Source of the DNA: Sphingosinicella sp. LHD-64
Lineage (GTDB): Bacteria; Pseudomonadota; Alphaproteobacteria; Sphingomonadales; Sphingomonadaceae
Direction of reading: 5' to 3'
DNA: 64,000 nt
NCBI RefSeq assembly: GCF_031157375.1
Contig: NZ_JAVIFV010000007.1
Span: 42,241 to 106,240 of the forward strand
The notes under the pieces were generated by a model. That model had not been told where the DNA came from. It made no database searches and saw only the letters and a program-made list of their open reading frames with translations. A program made the translations under genes and the position numbers. Positions 35,554 through 44,411 of this stretch are shown piece after piece (within the stretch, counting starts at the first letter, position 1; each line of letters begins with the position of its first letter).

Positions 35554-36180
35554 TCAGCGGCGCTTCAGCCAGGCGATCAGCTCAGGGAGCGGGATGACGT
35601 CATTGAACGAGATGCCGCACGCACGCCCGCTCTGCCACCGGACCACGCCCGGGACCGGACGGAAATCGTCGAGCGTCACGACCACCGCCGCCCCGGCCTC
35701 GAACGCGCCGTCGGTCTCGATCTTGAGGCCGCTCTGGGAGATGTCGCGGGTCTGGACGCGGAAGAGCCGCGCGCCGGCGCGCAACGTCGCCGAGCGATCG
35801 ACCTCGATGCGCGGCGCGCGGGTGCGCCAGCCATTGTCGAGCACGGTCGGGTTGGCGAGCAGCTCCTCGATGTCGACCTCGGTGTCGAAGGCGATACCGG
35901 CATTGGAGTCGCGCACCCAGGCGATCTTGCCGCTGACCTGCTGGTTGGTCTTGAGCTCGACCGTCACTGCCTGGCCGATCGCGACCTGGCTGTAGACATG
36001 GGCCATCAGGCCGCCGGCGGAGATGTTGCGGATGAGGCAGAGCTCGCGGCGGCCGTCGACCATCAACGTGCCGACGCGCAGGATCTTGAGATGGCGCTCC
36101 GCGTGCCGCCGCTCGGGCGGCGACGGAACCTGGTTCGAGAAGGAGAAGCTCGTCTCCACGATCTCTTCTTGTGCCAGCAT
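35554..36180 (-). CDS. Tandem PilZ-domain protein
   Basis: A 208-aa protein with two PilZ-like domains: about residues 25-105 (ERRHAERHLKILRVGT ... RNISAGGLMAHV) and about 120-205 (TRAPRIEVDRSATLRAG ... RDISQSGLKIETD). The RxxxR and (D/N)xSxxG elements of cyclic-di-GMP binding are present in the first and partly in the second. It is a likely effector of cyclic-di-GMP made or degraded by proteins such as the GGDEF-EAL protein at 11957. The ATG at 36180 (MLAQEE) has AGGTGGG upstream; a GTG at 36192 is an alternative. Confidence 0.85.
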   Translation of the reverse strand: MLAQEEIVETSFSFSNQVPSPPERRHAERHLKILRVGTLMVDGRRELCLIRNISAGGLMAHVYSQVAIGQAVTVELKTNQQVSGKIAWVRDSNAGIAFDTEVDIEELLANPTVLDNGWRTRAPRIEVDRSATLRAGARLFRVQTRDISQSGLKIETDGAFEAGAAVVVTLDDFRPVPGVVRWQSGRACGISFNDVIPLPELIAWLKRR

Positions 36181-36414
36181 CTGATGACCCACCTGATGAC
36201 CCGCCCTGGGCGCGATTGCCCATCTTGCACGGACACACTTCCGCCCTTCCTCCCACCTTGGCCGGAAACATATTTAAGAAGTCCTTACCGATACCCTCGT
36301 TTTTACCGCATTCCCTGGAGGCGCCGCATCGCGGCGACCGGGGAAAGCGCGGCATTCCAGGCGGCTGCAATCTTCACGGCTTGCTTACCACTGCTGCGCT
36401 AGGCCGGCCCGGCG

Positions 36415-37740
36415 ATGACTGCCCAACCCGAGACCGCGCCGGCGGCGCGCCATGATCCGCGGCCGCGATCCGCGGTCAGCACCGGCGTGGGGCTTGCCGG
36501 GCTTGCCGGGCTGGCGGGCTGGACGGCGGTGGCGCGCGCTTACGGGATGCAGGGGCCGCTGGCGGCGCTGACCGCGCTCTTCGCCTGCGGCGTGCCGATG
36601 GTGCTCTGGTCGCTCCTCGTCGACAAGGTCCACCGCAATCCCAGCACCGGAATCGACTGGGCGCGCGCCCCGCGAGCGCTGAAGGAAAGCCTCGACGTCA
36701 GCCTGGTGAAGATCGCCGGGCTCTGGGGCATTTGGGGGGTGATCGGCGCGCTCTACTGCATCGCGCGCTGGTATTGGGACGGCGCCTATCTCTTCGCCAT
36801 GCAGGTGATCGGGGTCGCGGCAATCCCGATGGCGCTCCTCTCGATCCCCTATGTGATCTGGCTCGATCGCCGCCTCGCCGAGCCGAAGGACGGCGCCTGG
36901 CATTTCGGCCAGCTGCTGATCGGGCGCGTCGATCTCGTCGACCGGCAGGAGCTGCACGACTTCTTCCGCGCCTGGGCGGTGAAGGGCTTCTTCCTCGCCT
37001 TCATGATCTCGATCGTGCCGGGCAACTGGCAGCAGGCGGTCGCGGCGGAATCGGGCTGGATCGCGGCCAATCCGGTCAACCTCGCCCACTGGCTGATCTC
37101 GGCCATGTTCATGATCGACGTGACCTTCGCCACGGTCGGCTACGTTCTGACGCTGAAGCCGCTCGACGCCCATATCCGCAGCGCCAACCCCTATGCCGCG
37201 GGGTGGACGGCGGCGCTGATCTGCTACCCGCCGTTCATCATGATGAACTCCGGCGGGCCGCTCGACTATCATATGGGGACGGCGGGCTCGGACGGCTGGA
37301 CCCACTGGCTGGCCGCCTATCCGCTGGCCACCGCCCTGATGGGCCTCTGGTTGGTCTTCCTCACCGCCGTCTATGCCTGGGCGACGGTGGCGTTCGGCCT
37401 GCGCTTCTCCAACCTCACTCATCGCGGTATCCTGACCCACGGGCCCTATGCCTGGACCAAGCATCCGGCCTATGTGTCCAAGAACCTCTACTGGTGGTTC
37501 GCGGTGCTGCCGTTCCTCGCCGTCAGCGGCAATCCGGTCGACATGATCCGCAACACCGTCGTGCTCGGCCTGGTGAGCGGCGTCTATTACTGGCGGGCGC
37601 GGACCGAGGAGCGCCACCTGATGGCCGATCCCGCCTATCGCGACTATGCCGAATGGATGGCGCGCAACGGCCCGATCCCGCGCCTGATCAGCCGCCTCAG
37701 GCCGCGCCGGGCGCCGCCGGCGCCGGTCGCGGCGGAATAG
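36415..37740 (+). CDS. Multi-pass membrane protein with ICMT-like C-terminus
   Basis: A 441-aa integral membrane protein with about nine hydrophobic segments. The C-terminal part (about residues 335-420) has the isoprenylcysteine carboxyl methyltransferase-like pattern FSNLTHRGILTHGPYAWTKHPAYVSKN ... RARTEERHLMADPAYRDYAEWM, which in that family binds SAM and a lipid-like substrate. The N-terminal two-thirds do not match a family I can name. The LOG gene follows 47 bases downstream on the same strand. The 221 bases before the start hold only the promoter region. Confidence 0.75.
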   Translation: MTAQPETAPAARHDPRPRSAVSTGVGLAGLAGLAGWTAVARAYGMQGPLAALTALFACGVPMVLWSLLVDKVHRNPSTGIDWARAPRALKESLDVSLVKIAGLWGIWGVIGALYCIARWYWDGAYLFAMQVIGVAAIPMALLSIPYVIWLDRRLAEPKDGAWHFGQLLIGRVDLVDRQELHDFFRAWAVKGFFLAFMISIVPGNWQQAVAAESGWIAANPVNLAHWLISAMFMIDVTFATVGYVLTLKPLDAHIRSANPYAAGWTAALICYPPFIMMNSGGPLDYHMGTAGSDGWTHWLAAYPLATALMGLWLVFLTAVYAWATVAFGLRFSNLTHRGILTHGPYAWTKHPAYVSKNLYWWFAVLPFLAVSGNPVDMIRNTVVLGLVSGVYYWRARTEERHLMADPAYRDYAEWMARNGPIPRLISRLRPRRAPPAPVAAE

Positions 37741-37787
37741 TCGCCGGGCGCATTGCGGGAAGCGGGCGTGCGCCGTAAACCGCCGCG

Positions 37788-38669
37788 ATGAGCGATCCCG
37801 TCCCCCCGAAGCGCGTCTTCCACCCGGCGCGCGAAGAAGCCGAAACCGCCGCGCAGGCGACCGTAAGCCCGCAGACGGTTGATCCGGCCTACCGTCTCGC
37901 CTTCCAGGACATGGACTTCCTGCTGCGCGAGGATCTGAGGCCGGTGCGCTTCCAGCTCGAACTGCTGAAGCCCGAGCTGCTGCTCGAGGAGGCGAACATC
38001 GCCTCGACCTTCGTCTTCTATGGTTCGGCACGCATTCCCGAGCCGTCCAAGGCCGACGCGCTGATCGCCGCGGCGTCCACCGAGCACCAGAAGCTCGTCG
38101 CCGAGCGGCTCAAGGCCAAGTCGCATTATTACGACGAGTGCCGCACGCTTGCGCGGATCGTCAGCCGGGTGAAGCCGGATGCGGAGGGGCGGCGCCAGTT
38201 CGTCGTCTGCTCGGGCGGCGGCCCGTCGATCATGGAGGCGGCCAATCGCGGCGCCCATGACGAAGGGCAGGAGACGATCGGCCTCAACATCGTCCTGCCG
38301 CACGAGCAGGCGCCGAACGAATATGTGACGCCGCAGCTCTCCTTCCGCTTCCATTATTTCGCGCTGAGGAAGATGCACTTCCTGCTGCGCGCCCGCGCGG
38401 TGGCGGTGTTCCCGGGCGGGTTCGGGACGTTCGACGAGGCGTTCGAGCTGCTGACCCTGGTCCAGACCGGCAAGGTGAAGCCGATGCCGATCCTGTTCTT
38501 CGGCCGCGACTATTGGAACCGGGTGGTCGACTTCCAGGCGCTGGTCGACGAAGGCGTGATCGCCCAGGCCGACCTCGACCTCTTCACCTTCTGCGAGACC
38601 GCGGACGAGGCCTGGGGCCATGTCTGCAATTATTATTCGGCGATGGCCGAGGATCTGGGCTGCTGCTAG
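37788..38669 (+). CDS. LOG-family Rossmann protein
   Basis: A 293-aa protein of the LOG (LONELY GUY, TIGR00730-type) family, nucleotide-monophosphate phosphoribohydrolases that can release cytokinin-like bases. It has SGGGPSIMEAANRGA and PGGFGTFDEAFE, a variant of the PGGxGTxxE signature, and an N-terminal extension of about 75 residues. Bacterial members often act on AMP or unknown nucleotides. It is followed after two bases by the HELGH protein gene, likely cotranscribed. Confidence 0.88.
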   Translation: MSDPVPPKRVFHPAREEAETAAQATVSPQTVDPAYRLAFQDMDFLLREDLRPVRFQLELLKPELLLEEANIASTFVFYGSARIPEPSKADALIAAASTEHQKLVAERLKAKSHYYDECRTLARIVSRVKPDAEGRRQFVVCSGGGPSIMEAANRGAHDEGQETIGLNIVLPHEQAPNEYVTPQLSFRFHYFALRKMHFLLRARAVAVFPGGFGTFDEAFELLTLVQTGKVKPMPILFFGRDYWNRVVDFQALVDEGVIAQADLDLFTFCETADEAWGHVCNYYSAMAEDLGCC

Positions 38670-38671
38670 CC

Positions 38672-39469
38672 ATGGGGCTCTCCTCCCTGTTCGGGCCGAA
38701 GCTGCCGATCGACGGGGAAGAGCTCGAATTCCAGCTCGCGACCTTCAAATGGCTGCTGCGCGAATTCGGCGCGCCCGCGCAGGACGGGTTGATCACGGCG
38801 ACGCCGGCCTTCTTTCCGTCGGCCGGGCGGCGCGGGGTCGAGGTCCTGTTCGAGGAGGTGCGCGCGGCGGCCGGCATGGCCGACTGGCCCTGCGACCTGC
38901 GCGAGGGTGACCGCGACCGGGAGGTCGATGCAGGCAATGCCCATCTGATTCGGCACGCGGCCGCGCCTGCGCCCTGCGGTACGTTCCACATTGCGGAAGA
39001 TCTGCCCGGACGGCCCGCGGTCATCACCTACAATCCGGGGCTGGTGAACGACACCGGCGCCATGATTGCGACCTTCGCCCACGAGCTCGGCCACTATCTG
39101 ATGGCGACGGCCGAGGGCACGCCGCCGGGCGGCTGGGACCTGCACGAACTGCACACCGATCTCGCCGCGGTCTATCTCGGCTTCGGCATCTTCCTCGCGA
39201 ACAGCGCCCGCAACTTCAGGCAGTTCCACGGCGCCGGGGAGATGGGCTGGTCGTCTGGCGGTCAGGGCTATCTGAGCGAGGGTGCGCTGGTGACGGCGCT
39301 GGTCATCGCCGAGCGGCTGGCCGGCCGCGATGCGACGGCGGCGGCACCCCATCTCAAGACCTATCTGAAGGGCGAGCTCAAGCGCGCGGCCAAAGCGCTC
39401 GCCAGGAGGCATCCGGACATGGCCGGAGCGGTCGCGGCGATCGACCTCAGCCAGTTCGCCGGCGATTAG
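38672..39469 (+). CDS. HELGH-motif putative metalloprotein
   Basis: A 265-aa protein with a zincin-type HExxH motif, AHELGHYLMA (H137, E138, H141), inside a region that looks like a metallopeptidase core (WDLHELHTDLAAVYLGFGIF). No signal peptide or membrane helix. I cannot assign a peptidase family. The start ATG at 38672 is two bases after the LOG stop; the frame runs open to 38513 inside that gene. Convergent with the cytochrome gene across a palindromic element. Confidence 0.72.
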   Translation: MGLSSLFGPKLPIDGEELEFQLATFKWLLREFGAPAQDGLITATPAFFPSAGRRGVEVLFEEVRAAAGMADWPCDLREGDRDREVDAGNAHLIRHAAAPAPCGTFHIAEDLPGRPAVITYNPGLVNDTGAMIATFAHELGHYLMATAEGTPPGGWDLHELHTDLAAVYLGFGIFLANSARNFRQFHGAGEMGWSSGGQGYLSEGALVTALVIAERLAGRDATAAAPHLKTYLKGELKRAAKALARRHPDMAGAVAAIDLSQFAGD

Positions 39470-39474
39470 GACGG

Positions 39475-39536
39475 ATCGACATTCAGTTTTGTACCCTCTC
39501 CCTTGAGGGAGAGGGAGTTTCATGCTGAATGTCGAT
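39475..39536. repeat. Nested double palindrome between convergent genes
   Basis: Outer arms ATCGACATTCAG (39475-39486) and CTGAATGTCGAT (39525-39536) are perfect 12-bp inverted copies. Inside lies a second hairpin, CCCTCTCCCT (39494-39503) with AGGGAGAGGG (39506-39515). The 62-bp element looks like a small mobile palindrome or a bidirectional terminator. Confidence 0.65.
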
Positions 39537-39548
39537 TGGTCCTAGATC

Positions 39549-40205
39549 TCATTGCGCGTTGCCCGGCGCGGCTTCGGCGGCGTTGCCCGCGGCCGGGGCG
39601 GCCGCATTGTCCGCGGGCGCGGCCGCGTTGCCGGCCGGTGCGGCGGCATCGCCGCCTTCCGCCGGGGCGTCCGCGGCCGGAGGCGGCGGGATGGTGAGCC
39701 GGCCGCCATGCTGGTTGAGATACAGCATGATGTCGGCGCGGTCCTGCGGGTCGGAGAGGCCGGCGAAGGTCATCTTGGTGCCCTGGGCGAAGTTGCGCGG
39801 CGACTTCAGCCACGCGCTCATATTCTCCCAGTCCCAGGTGCCGCCATGGTCGGTCAGCGCAGAGGAGAAGGCAAAGGCACGGCTCGGGCTGGCGATCGCC
39901 TCGCCCATCACGCCGAAGAGATTCGGACCGAGGCCGTTGGCGCCGCCCTGGTTCGTATTGTGGCAGGCCGCGCACTTGCGGAACACCGCCTCGCCGCGCG
40001 CCGCGTCGGCGGTCTGGAGGAAGTGGGCGATCGGCTGCTCGGCCTCGCCGGCCTCGCCGCCTTCTTCCTCGACGCCCGCAATCGGATAGCCCATCGTCTC
40101 GGGGCGTTCGGCCTTGAAGATCTCGCCGGTCACGAGGGTGCCGCCCAGCAGGACGATTCCGGCACCCAGCGCCCAGCCCGCAATCGTGTTGAAACGATCG
40201 TTCAT
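39549..40205 (-). CDS. Membrane-anchored c-type cytochrome
   Basis: A 218-aa cytochrome c (CycM/c552-like). An uncleaved N-terminal helix (about residues 8-26) anchors it; the haem site is CAACH (C78-H82) and the axial Met lies in GTKMTFAGL. The last roughly 45 residues are Ala-Pro-Asn repeats such as GNAAAPADNAAAPA. It would carry electrons to cytochrome oxidase in the periplasm. The ATG at 40205 gives the anchor; the frame runs on to 40379 without coding character. Confidence 0.9.
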   Translation of the reverse strand: MNDRFNTIAGWALGAGIVLLGGTLVTGEIFKAERPETMGYPIAGVEEEGGEAGEAEQPIAHFLQTADAARGEAVFRKCAACHNTNQGGANGLGPNLFGVMGEAIASPSRAFAFSSALTDHGGTWDWENMSAWLKSPRNFAQGTKMTFAGLSDPQDRADIMLYLNQHGGRLTIPPPPAADAPAEGGDAAAPAGNAAAPADNAAAPAAGNAAEAAPGNAQ

Positions 40206-40563
40206 GCCCCTCTTTGGACCTCCAGAAGACGCGCGTGCTCCCCGCCGCGCTCGAACAAGCAATGGCGCCCCTTTATGCGGCGATTGCGCGCACCGCAAGC
40301 CGGGGCTTGGCGCCACCGCTTTCGCGGCCCGATTCGCCTCTGGCAAGAGGGGCGGCGACCTGTGCGTGCCGGCGTGCACTTATGCCCGTTATCCTCGTTA
40401 TCCACAGCGCGAATCCGCTTGGTGCGACTCGGATTCCATGACAGCTTCGTGTCGTGGCCAAGGGCGATCCGCCGGCAACGGTTCGGAGCGTTTCGAGGCT
40501 GCAGCCCGAGTGAACGGGCCTCCTGTCCCACCAGACGTGGAGGTTCTGGCCACGAAGGCGGGG
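40206..40563. other. Upstream part of the 1.1-kb cytochrome-bactofilin gap
   Basis: No supported gene. It must hold the cytochrome promoter (minus strand) and, if the RNA proposal at 40564 is right, the RNA promoter and possibly its first helices (for example CCTCC at 40520-40524 facing GGAGG at 40539-40543). Short frames on both strands look random. Confidence 0.5.
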
Positions 40564-41097
40564 CGGCTGACGAAGCCGCCGCATGGCGGAAGCTGCGGGC
40601 TTGCCCTTTGGCGGATGCGAAGGCGGCAGGCTTCGTGAAGCGCCCGATCGGAACCGGACGCCTTCGGGCGGACGGAACCGATTTCAGGCCGGCCCTCGAA
40701 CCTTCGGGATCGAGGCCAGCCCGGCGGAAGGCGGGACTTCAACGTCCGCGCACCGTCACCGGGATGAAAGGAACTTCGGTTCCGGACATGTCGGGCAGGA
40801 CCGGGCCTCAGAATCCGGGAGCTGCGAAGCGACAGGACCCGAGGCTTCGGCGGAGGGACTTGTCAGGCGGACCCGAGGTTTCGACCGAGGGCCTGTCGGA
40901 ACCGCACCAAGGCTTCGGCGGCGGCGCGGGGTCGGCAGTGAAGAGCGGGAGCGCAGGTTTCCGGTCATCCGCCAAGCGGCGAACCGCCAGGGCTTCGGCC
41001 CTGACGGGGAGCCCGAAGGGAAAACCGAAAGGGAGCCCGGTCTCCCGGAAGGACCCCTGAAAGCCGATGTTCGGGCCCCCGGCCCGGCGCGGTTTTT
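40564..41097 (+). ncRNA. Candidate large structured non-coding RNA
   Basis: At least ten hairpins can be drawn on the plus strand. Several carry UUCG loops: 40647-40682 (paired segments 47-51/78-82, 54-56/73-75, 59-62/67-70, separated by symmetric AA/AA and tandem GA/GA loops), 40694-40715 (6 bp, A/A mismatch, CC-UUCG-GG), 40770-40783, 40872-40891 (CCC, tandem GA, GGU-UUCG-ACC, GA, GGG) and 40988-41003 (6 bp). Others are 40576-40589, 40734-40747 and 41031-41046. It ends at a terminator-like hairpin 41072-41086 plus TTTTT (41093-41097). CTTCGG occurs far more on this strand than its complement. No match to RNase P, tmRNA, SRP or 6S hallmarks. The 5' end is unknown. Confidence 0.55.
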
Positions 41098-41285
41098 CGA
41101 ACCAGCCCGCGCGGACTGCCTCGCCTCCCAGGCTTGGTTTTCCCCCGCGACGGGACCGTGGGGGCCGGCGGCGACGTCGGCCCCCATTGCTGTCAAACAG
41201 GTTACGCCGTTTCACCGTATTCGCCCGCGCTTGATCCGGTGCGCCTGGCGCGCGATAGTCGCGCTGCGCACGAACAGGGGGCAAC
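41098..41285. other. Leader region before bactofilin
   Basis: Contains one strong hairpin, GGGGGCCG (41160-41167) with CGGCCCCC (41178-41185), lacking a T-run, then about 100 bases that should include the bactofilin promoter. The ribosome site is weak (AGGGGGCAAC before the ATG). No gene seen. Confidence 0.5.
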
Positions 41286-41771
41286 ATGTTCTCACGCAAG
41301 GATTCGGTGCCGGCGGTCCGGCCGGGCAAGTCTTCGCAGACCGGGCTGTCCTTCATCGGCCCGGAAGTGGTGATCGACGGCAATCTCACGACCGGTTCAC
41401 AGCTCCATGTCGACGGGCGAATCGACGGCCATGTCCGCTGCGGCCAGCTCGTCCAGGGCGCAAGCGGCACCGTCGCCGGCGACATCGTCGCCGACGAGGC
41501 CCGAATCGCCGGCCTGGTCGAAGGCACGGTCAACGCCAAGACGCTCATCATCGAGGCGAGCGGGCGGGTGACCGGCGACGTGACCTACGAGACGATCAGC
41601 ATCGCCGCCGGCGCGCAGATCGATGGCCGTCTCGCCCGGCGCTCCGCCCTGGCGGGCGATGCATCGACGATGCTGATCGCGACGCCGACGGACCTGCCGC
41701 GTCCGAAGGGTGCGGCTTCGACGACCGACATGTTCCCGGGCGGCGACAAGCCGGCGCTGGTCGTCGACTAG
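41286..41771 (+). CDS. Bactofilin
   Basis: A 161-aa polymer-forming cytoskeletal protein. The central DUF583 beta-helix (about residues 25-120) shows the repeating pattern VVIDGNLTTGSQLHVDGRIDGHV and GDIVADEARIAGLVEGTVNAKTL. Flexible N- and C-terminal tails flank it, as in BacA/BacM-type proteins, which assemble nucleotide-free filaments organising cell-wall synthesis. The M23 peptidase often next to bactofilin genes is not here; instead the candidate RNA lies upstream and an OsmC gene 62 bases downstream. Confidence 0.93.
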   Translation: MFSRKDSVPAVRPGKSSQTGLSFIGPEVVIDGNLTTGSQLHVDGRIDGHVRCGQLVQGASGTVAGDIVADEARIAGLVEGTVNAKTLIIEASGRVTGDVTYETISIAAGAQIDGRLARRSALAGDASTMLIATPTDLPRPKGAASTTDMFPGGDKPALVVD

Positions 41772-41833
41772 ACACCCGGAGGGAGGCCACCACTCCGTTC
41801 GCCCGAATGGTGTTTAAAGGTGAAAGGAACGCA

Positions 41834-42292
41834 ATGGCGAAGCATGTCGCGACGATTGAGTGGCGGTCGGACGGCCAGTTCGCCAGCGGTCGCTACAGCC
41901 GCCGCCATGAATGGCGCTTCGACGGCGGTGCGGTCGTCCCCGGCTCGTCGTCGCCGGACGTGGTGCGCATCCCGATGTCCGATCGGGCCGCGGTCGATCC
42001 CGAAGAGGCGCTGGTCGCCTCCGCGTCCTCCTGCCACATGCTCTCCTTCCTGTGGGTCGCCCAGCAGGCGGGATTCGAGGTCGAAAGCTACAGCGACACC
42101 GCCGAGGGGACGATGAGCCGGGTCGCGCCCGGGCGGATGGGCATCACGCGGATCGCGCTGAGGCCGCGCATCGCCTTTGTCGGGCGGGCGCCGACGGCGG
42201 AAGAGCTGGCGCACCTCCATCACGAGGCGCACGTGCAATGTTTCATCGCCAACTCGCTCAAGACCGAGATCGTGATCGAGCCGGCGGACTGA
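41834..42292 (+). CDS. OsmC-family protein
   Basis: A 152-aa OsmC/Ohr-superfamily protein with the two conserved cysteines, C67 in SASSCHMLSF and C136 in HVQCFIANS, that reduce organic hydroperoxides in this family. The sequence is nearer the YhfA/OsmC side than Ohr. The ATG at 41834 follows GAAAGGA; an in-frame ATG at 41807 would add nine residues. The gene is downstream of bactofilin and convergent with the PRC-barrel gene. Confidence 0.88.
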   Translation: MAKHVATIEWRSDGQFASGRYSRRHEWRFDGGAVVPGSSSPDVVRIPMSDRAAVDPEEALVASASSCHMLSFLWVAQQAGFEVESYSDTAEGTMSRVAPGRMGITRIALRPRIAFVGRAPTAEELAHLHHEAHVQCFIANSLKTEIVIEPAD

Positions 42293-42309
42293 GCCGCTTC
42301 AGGCTCTCC

Positions 42310-42708
42310 CTACAGGCCCCACCAGGGCAGCCGCTCATAATAGCCGGCGACTTCTTCATAGTCGCGCGGCTGCGGCCGGTCGGCGCGGTCGAGCCGGAGC
42401 GTCGGCGCCTGCTGGAATTGCTCCGGCGTCACGTCGATCACATAAGCGTCGAGGTCGACGTCATAATGGAGCATCTCCCACGGCAAGGGATGCACCCGCT
42501 CGCTGAGCCCGATCAGGCCGCGCAGCGACAGGACGGCATAGGCGACCTTGCCGCTCTGCTTGTCGATCATAACGGAATGGATGGCGCCAAGCCGCTTCTC
42601 CGCGCGGTTGTAGACCGGCGTCCCTTCCACCCGACGGGACGAGACCAGCGCGTGCCGCTGATCGAGCGCGTCCGTCTCATTGAGCAGGGTGTTCGTCTGT
42701 TGAGACAT
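42310..42708 (-). CDS. PRC-barrel domain protein
   Basis: A 132-aa protein with a PRC-barrel (about residues 18-95: GTPVYNRAEKRLGAIHSVMIDKQSGKVAYAVLSLRG). Such small proteins are abundant in alphaproteobacteria and often stress-induced, but have no defined activity. The start at ATG 42708 is supported by AAGGAGA; the frame runs open upstream to 42978 without reason to use it. It lies before the DUF2267 gene on the same strand with a 92-base gap. Confidence 0.83.
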   Translation of the reverse strand: MSQQTNTLLNETDALDQRHALVSSRRVEGTPVYNRAEKRLGAIHSVMIDKQSGKVAYAVLSLRGLIGLSERVHPLPWEMLHYDVDLDAYVIDVTPEQFQQAPTLRLDRADRPQPRDYEEVAGYYERLPWWGL

Positions 42709-42800
42709 GGTCCGTCTCCTTCGTTCCCCCAGCGTTCGCCAGTATAGCAAGAATGCCGTCCGAAGGCACGGATTTTCAACGATTTGTTCGCGCGGTCCGT

Positions 42801-43259
42801 TCAGGCCCCGGCGTCGGCGAGCATGCGGGCATCCGCCCCGTCCCAGAGCATGCGCAGCCCCTTGGGCAGGGCACCACGCACCTTGGCGATCTGGCCGTCC
42901 GAGAGATGGCGGCTCAGTACGCCGAATACCGCGGCCACCGCCTCGTCGGGATCGACCGGCCGGATGTCGCTCAGCCATTCGGCGACCTCGGCGGTGAACT
43001 CCTCGGGCGTCCGGCAGTCGCTCGGCTGCCGGCCCGGCGAGAACTGGTCGTAATAGACTCCGCGCACCAGCAGCGGCAGCTGCGCGCCCAGGTGGGCGGC
43101 GAGCTCGAGCGGCAGCCGGTCGCGCAGCTTGTGCAGCACGGTCGACAGGACCTTCCAGGCGACCTGCCGGTCCGGGCCGAGCCGCTCCATGATCTCGCCG
43201 AGCCAGATGTTGGTGGTCTGCAGCGTCTTGTCGAAGACGTCGAGGCCGGTGGCGCTCAT
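42801..43259 (-). CDS. DUF2267 protein
   Basis: A 152-aa helical protein of the DUF2267 family: TTNIWLGEIMERLG, AWKVLSTVLHKLRDRLPLELAAHLGAQLPLLVRGVYYDQF, then a similar second half (TAEVAEWL ... AVFGVLSRHL). Function unknown; commonly found with stress and PRC-barrel genes, as here. Two ATGs are adjacent; 43259 has better spacing from GGAGG than 43262. Confidence 0.85.
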   Translation of the reverse strand: MSATGLDVFDKTLQTTNIWLGEIMERLGPDRQVAWKVLSTVLHKLRDRLPLELAAHLGAQLPLLVRGVYYDQFSPGRQPSDCRTPEEFTAEVAEWLSDIRPVDPDEAVAAVFGVLSRHLSDGQIAKVRGALPKGLRMLWDGADARMLADAGA

Positions 43260-43368
43260 CATGAGCCTCCTTCGCTAGTCCTCGCCGGCATCAACGAGAC
43301 AGCGGACGGCCCGTTCCGGCCAGGGTGCGCGCGCCAACCCTGTTCGCACACGCCTGCGCGGAAAATGG

Positions 43369-44265
43369 TCAGGCGGGCATCAGCTCGGGATGGGCGCGCA
43401 GGCGCACGATGTCGCGTGACGGCGGCAGGCCGAACAGGCGGCGATATTCGCGGCTGAACTGGGACGGGCTTTCGTAGCCGACCTCGAAGCCGGCGCTGGC
43501 GGCGTCGAGCGCCTGGCCGAGCATCAGCCGGCGCGCTTCCTGCAGGCGCATCTGTTTCTGATATTGGAGCGGGCTCATCGCGGTGACCGCCTTGAAATGC
43601 GCGTGCAGCGCCGACGGGCTCATCCCCGCCTCGCGCGCCACCGCCTCGACGCTGAACGGGGTACGGAAATGGCGCTTGATCCAGGTGATCGCGCGGCTGA
43701 CCTGGGCCAGCCGGCTTTGCATCGTCGCGATGTGGCGCAGGACGAGGCCTTCCTCGCCGGTCAGGAGGCGGTAGAGTATCTCGCGTTCGGCGAGCGGCGC
43801 CAGCACGCCGATGTCGCCGGGCCTGTCGAGCAGCCTGAGCAGCCGCACCGCCGCGTCGAGCAGCGCGGGATCGGCGTCATGGACGACGAGGCCGGGCGCG
43901 AAGCCGGGCGGCGGCGCGCTGACCCCGCACTCGATCATCAGCTGGCCGAGCGTGACGAGATCGAGGTCGAGCCGGACGCAGAGATAGGGCGCGTCGGGCG
44001 TCGCCTCGATGACATGACCGAGCACCGGCAGGTCGACCGTCACGATGAGGTAGCGCGAGGCATCGTAGCAATAGATTCGGTCGCCGAGGGTCACGCGCTT
44101 GGCGCCGCTGGCGACGAGGCAGAGCGACGGCTGGTAGATGCCGGGGCTGGGCAGGCTCGGCCCGGAGGATCGGATAAGGGTGAGGCGATCGACCGGCGTC
44201 GCGTGGATGCCGTCCACGGGGGCGTGGCGCGCGATCAGGCCGGCCATTTCAGAGAGCGTGTCCAT
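43369..44265 (-). CDS. AraC-family regulator (YqhC-like)
   Basis: A 298-aa regulator with an AraC_N (YqhC-type) sensor domain (about residues 20-175) and a C-terminal double HTH (about 200-290: [45 protein letters not shown] ... [18 protein letters not shown]). Relatives respond to aldehydes or electrophiles and activate adjacent oxidoreductases. It is divergent from the SDR gene at 44412, and a 40-bp repeat lies in the shared intergenic region. The ATG at 44265 is chosen; the frame extends to 44379 through the regulatory region. Confidence 0.9.
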   Translation of the reverse strand: MDTLSEMAGLIARHAPVDGIHATPVDRLTLIRSSGPSLPSPGIYQPSLCLVASGAKRVTLGDRIYCYDASRYLIVTVDLPVLGHVIEATPDAPYLCVRLDLDLVTLGQLMIECGVSAPPPGFAPGLVVHDADPALLDAAVRLLRLLDRPGDIGVLAPLAEREILYRLLTGEEGLVLRHIATMQSRLAQVSRAITWIKRHFRTPFSVEAVAREAGMSPSALHAHFKAVTAMSPLQYQKQMRLQEARRLMLGQALDAASAGFEVGYESPSQFSREYRRLFGLPPSRDIVRLRAHPELMPA

Positions 44266-44318
44266 GAATGCGCCCTTCCGCCTTCCGCCTCGCGCGCGCA
44301 AGCGGAAAGCACCCGCTT

Positions 44319-44358
44319 CGGAGGATCGTGCAAGGATCGCGGCGCATCCGGCTACCGC
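44319..44358 (+). promoter_or_regulatory. Direct repeat copy 1, candidate AraC-regulator site
   Basis: A 40-bp unit beginning CGGAGGATCGTGCAAG, between the AraC gene and the SDR gene. The copy at 45192-45231 differs at four positions only (36/40 identical), in the same orientation and at a head of the same cluster. Confidence 0.6.
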
Positions 44359-44411
44359 TGCCGATCGCCGCGGCACCACATCACGCCCATCGCATTCCAG
44401 GGAGACGAATC

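Noticed and set aside
40564..41097. RNase P RNA, tmRNA, 6S or SRP RNA
   Set aside because: None of the universally conserved stretches (for example GAGGAAAGUCC of RNase P) is present; the isolated GGUUUCGAC at about 40877 is part of a symmetric hairpin, not a tmRNA start.
40583..41833. Open frame continuing upstream of the OsmC gene through the hairpin region
   Set aside because: The predicted residues are low-complexity and the true OsmC start at 41834 has its own ribosome site; the region reads better as RNA.
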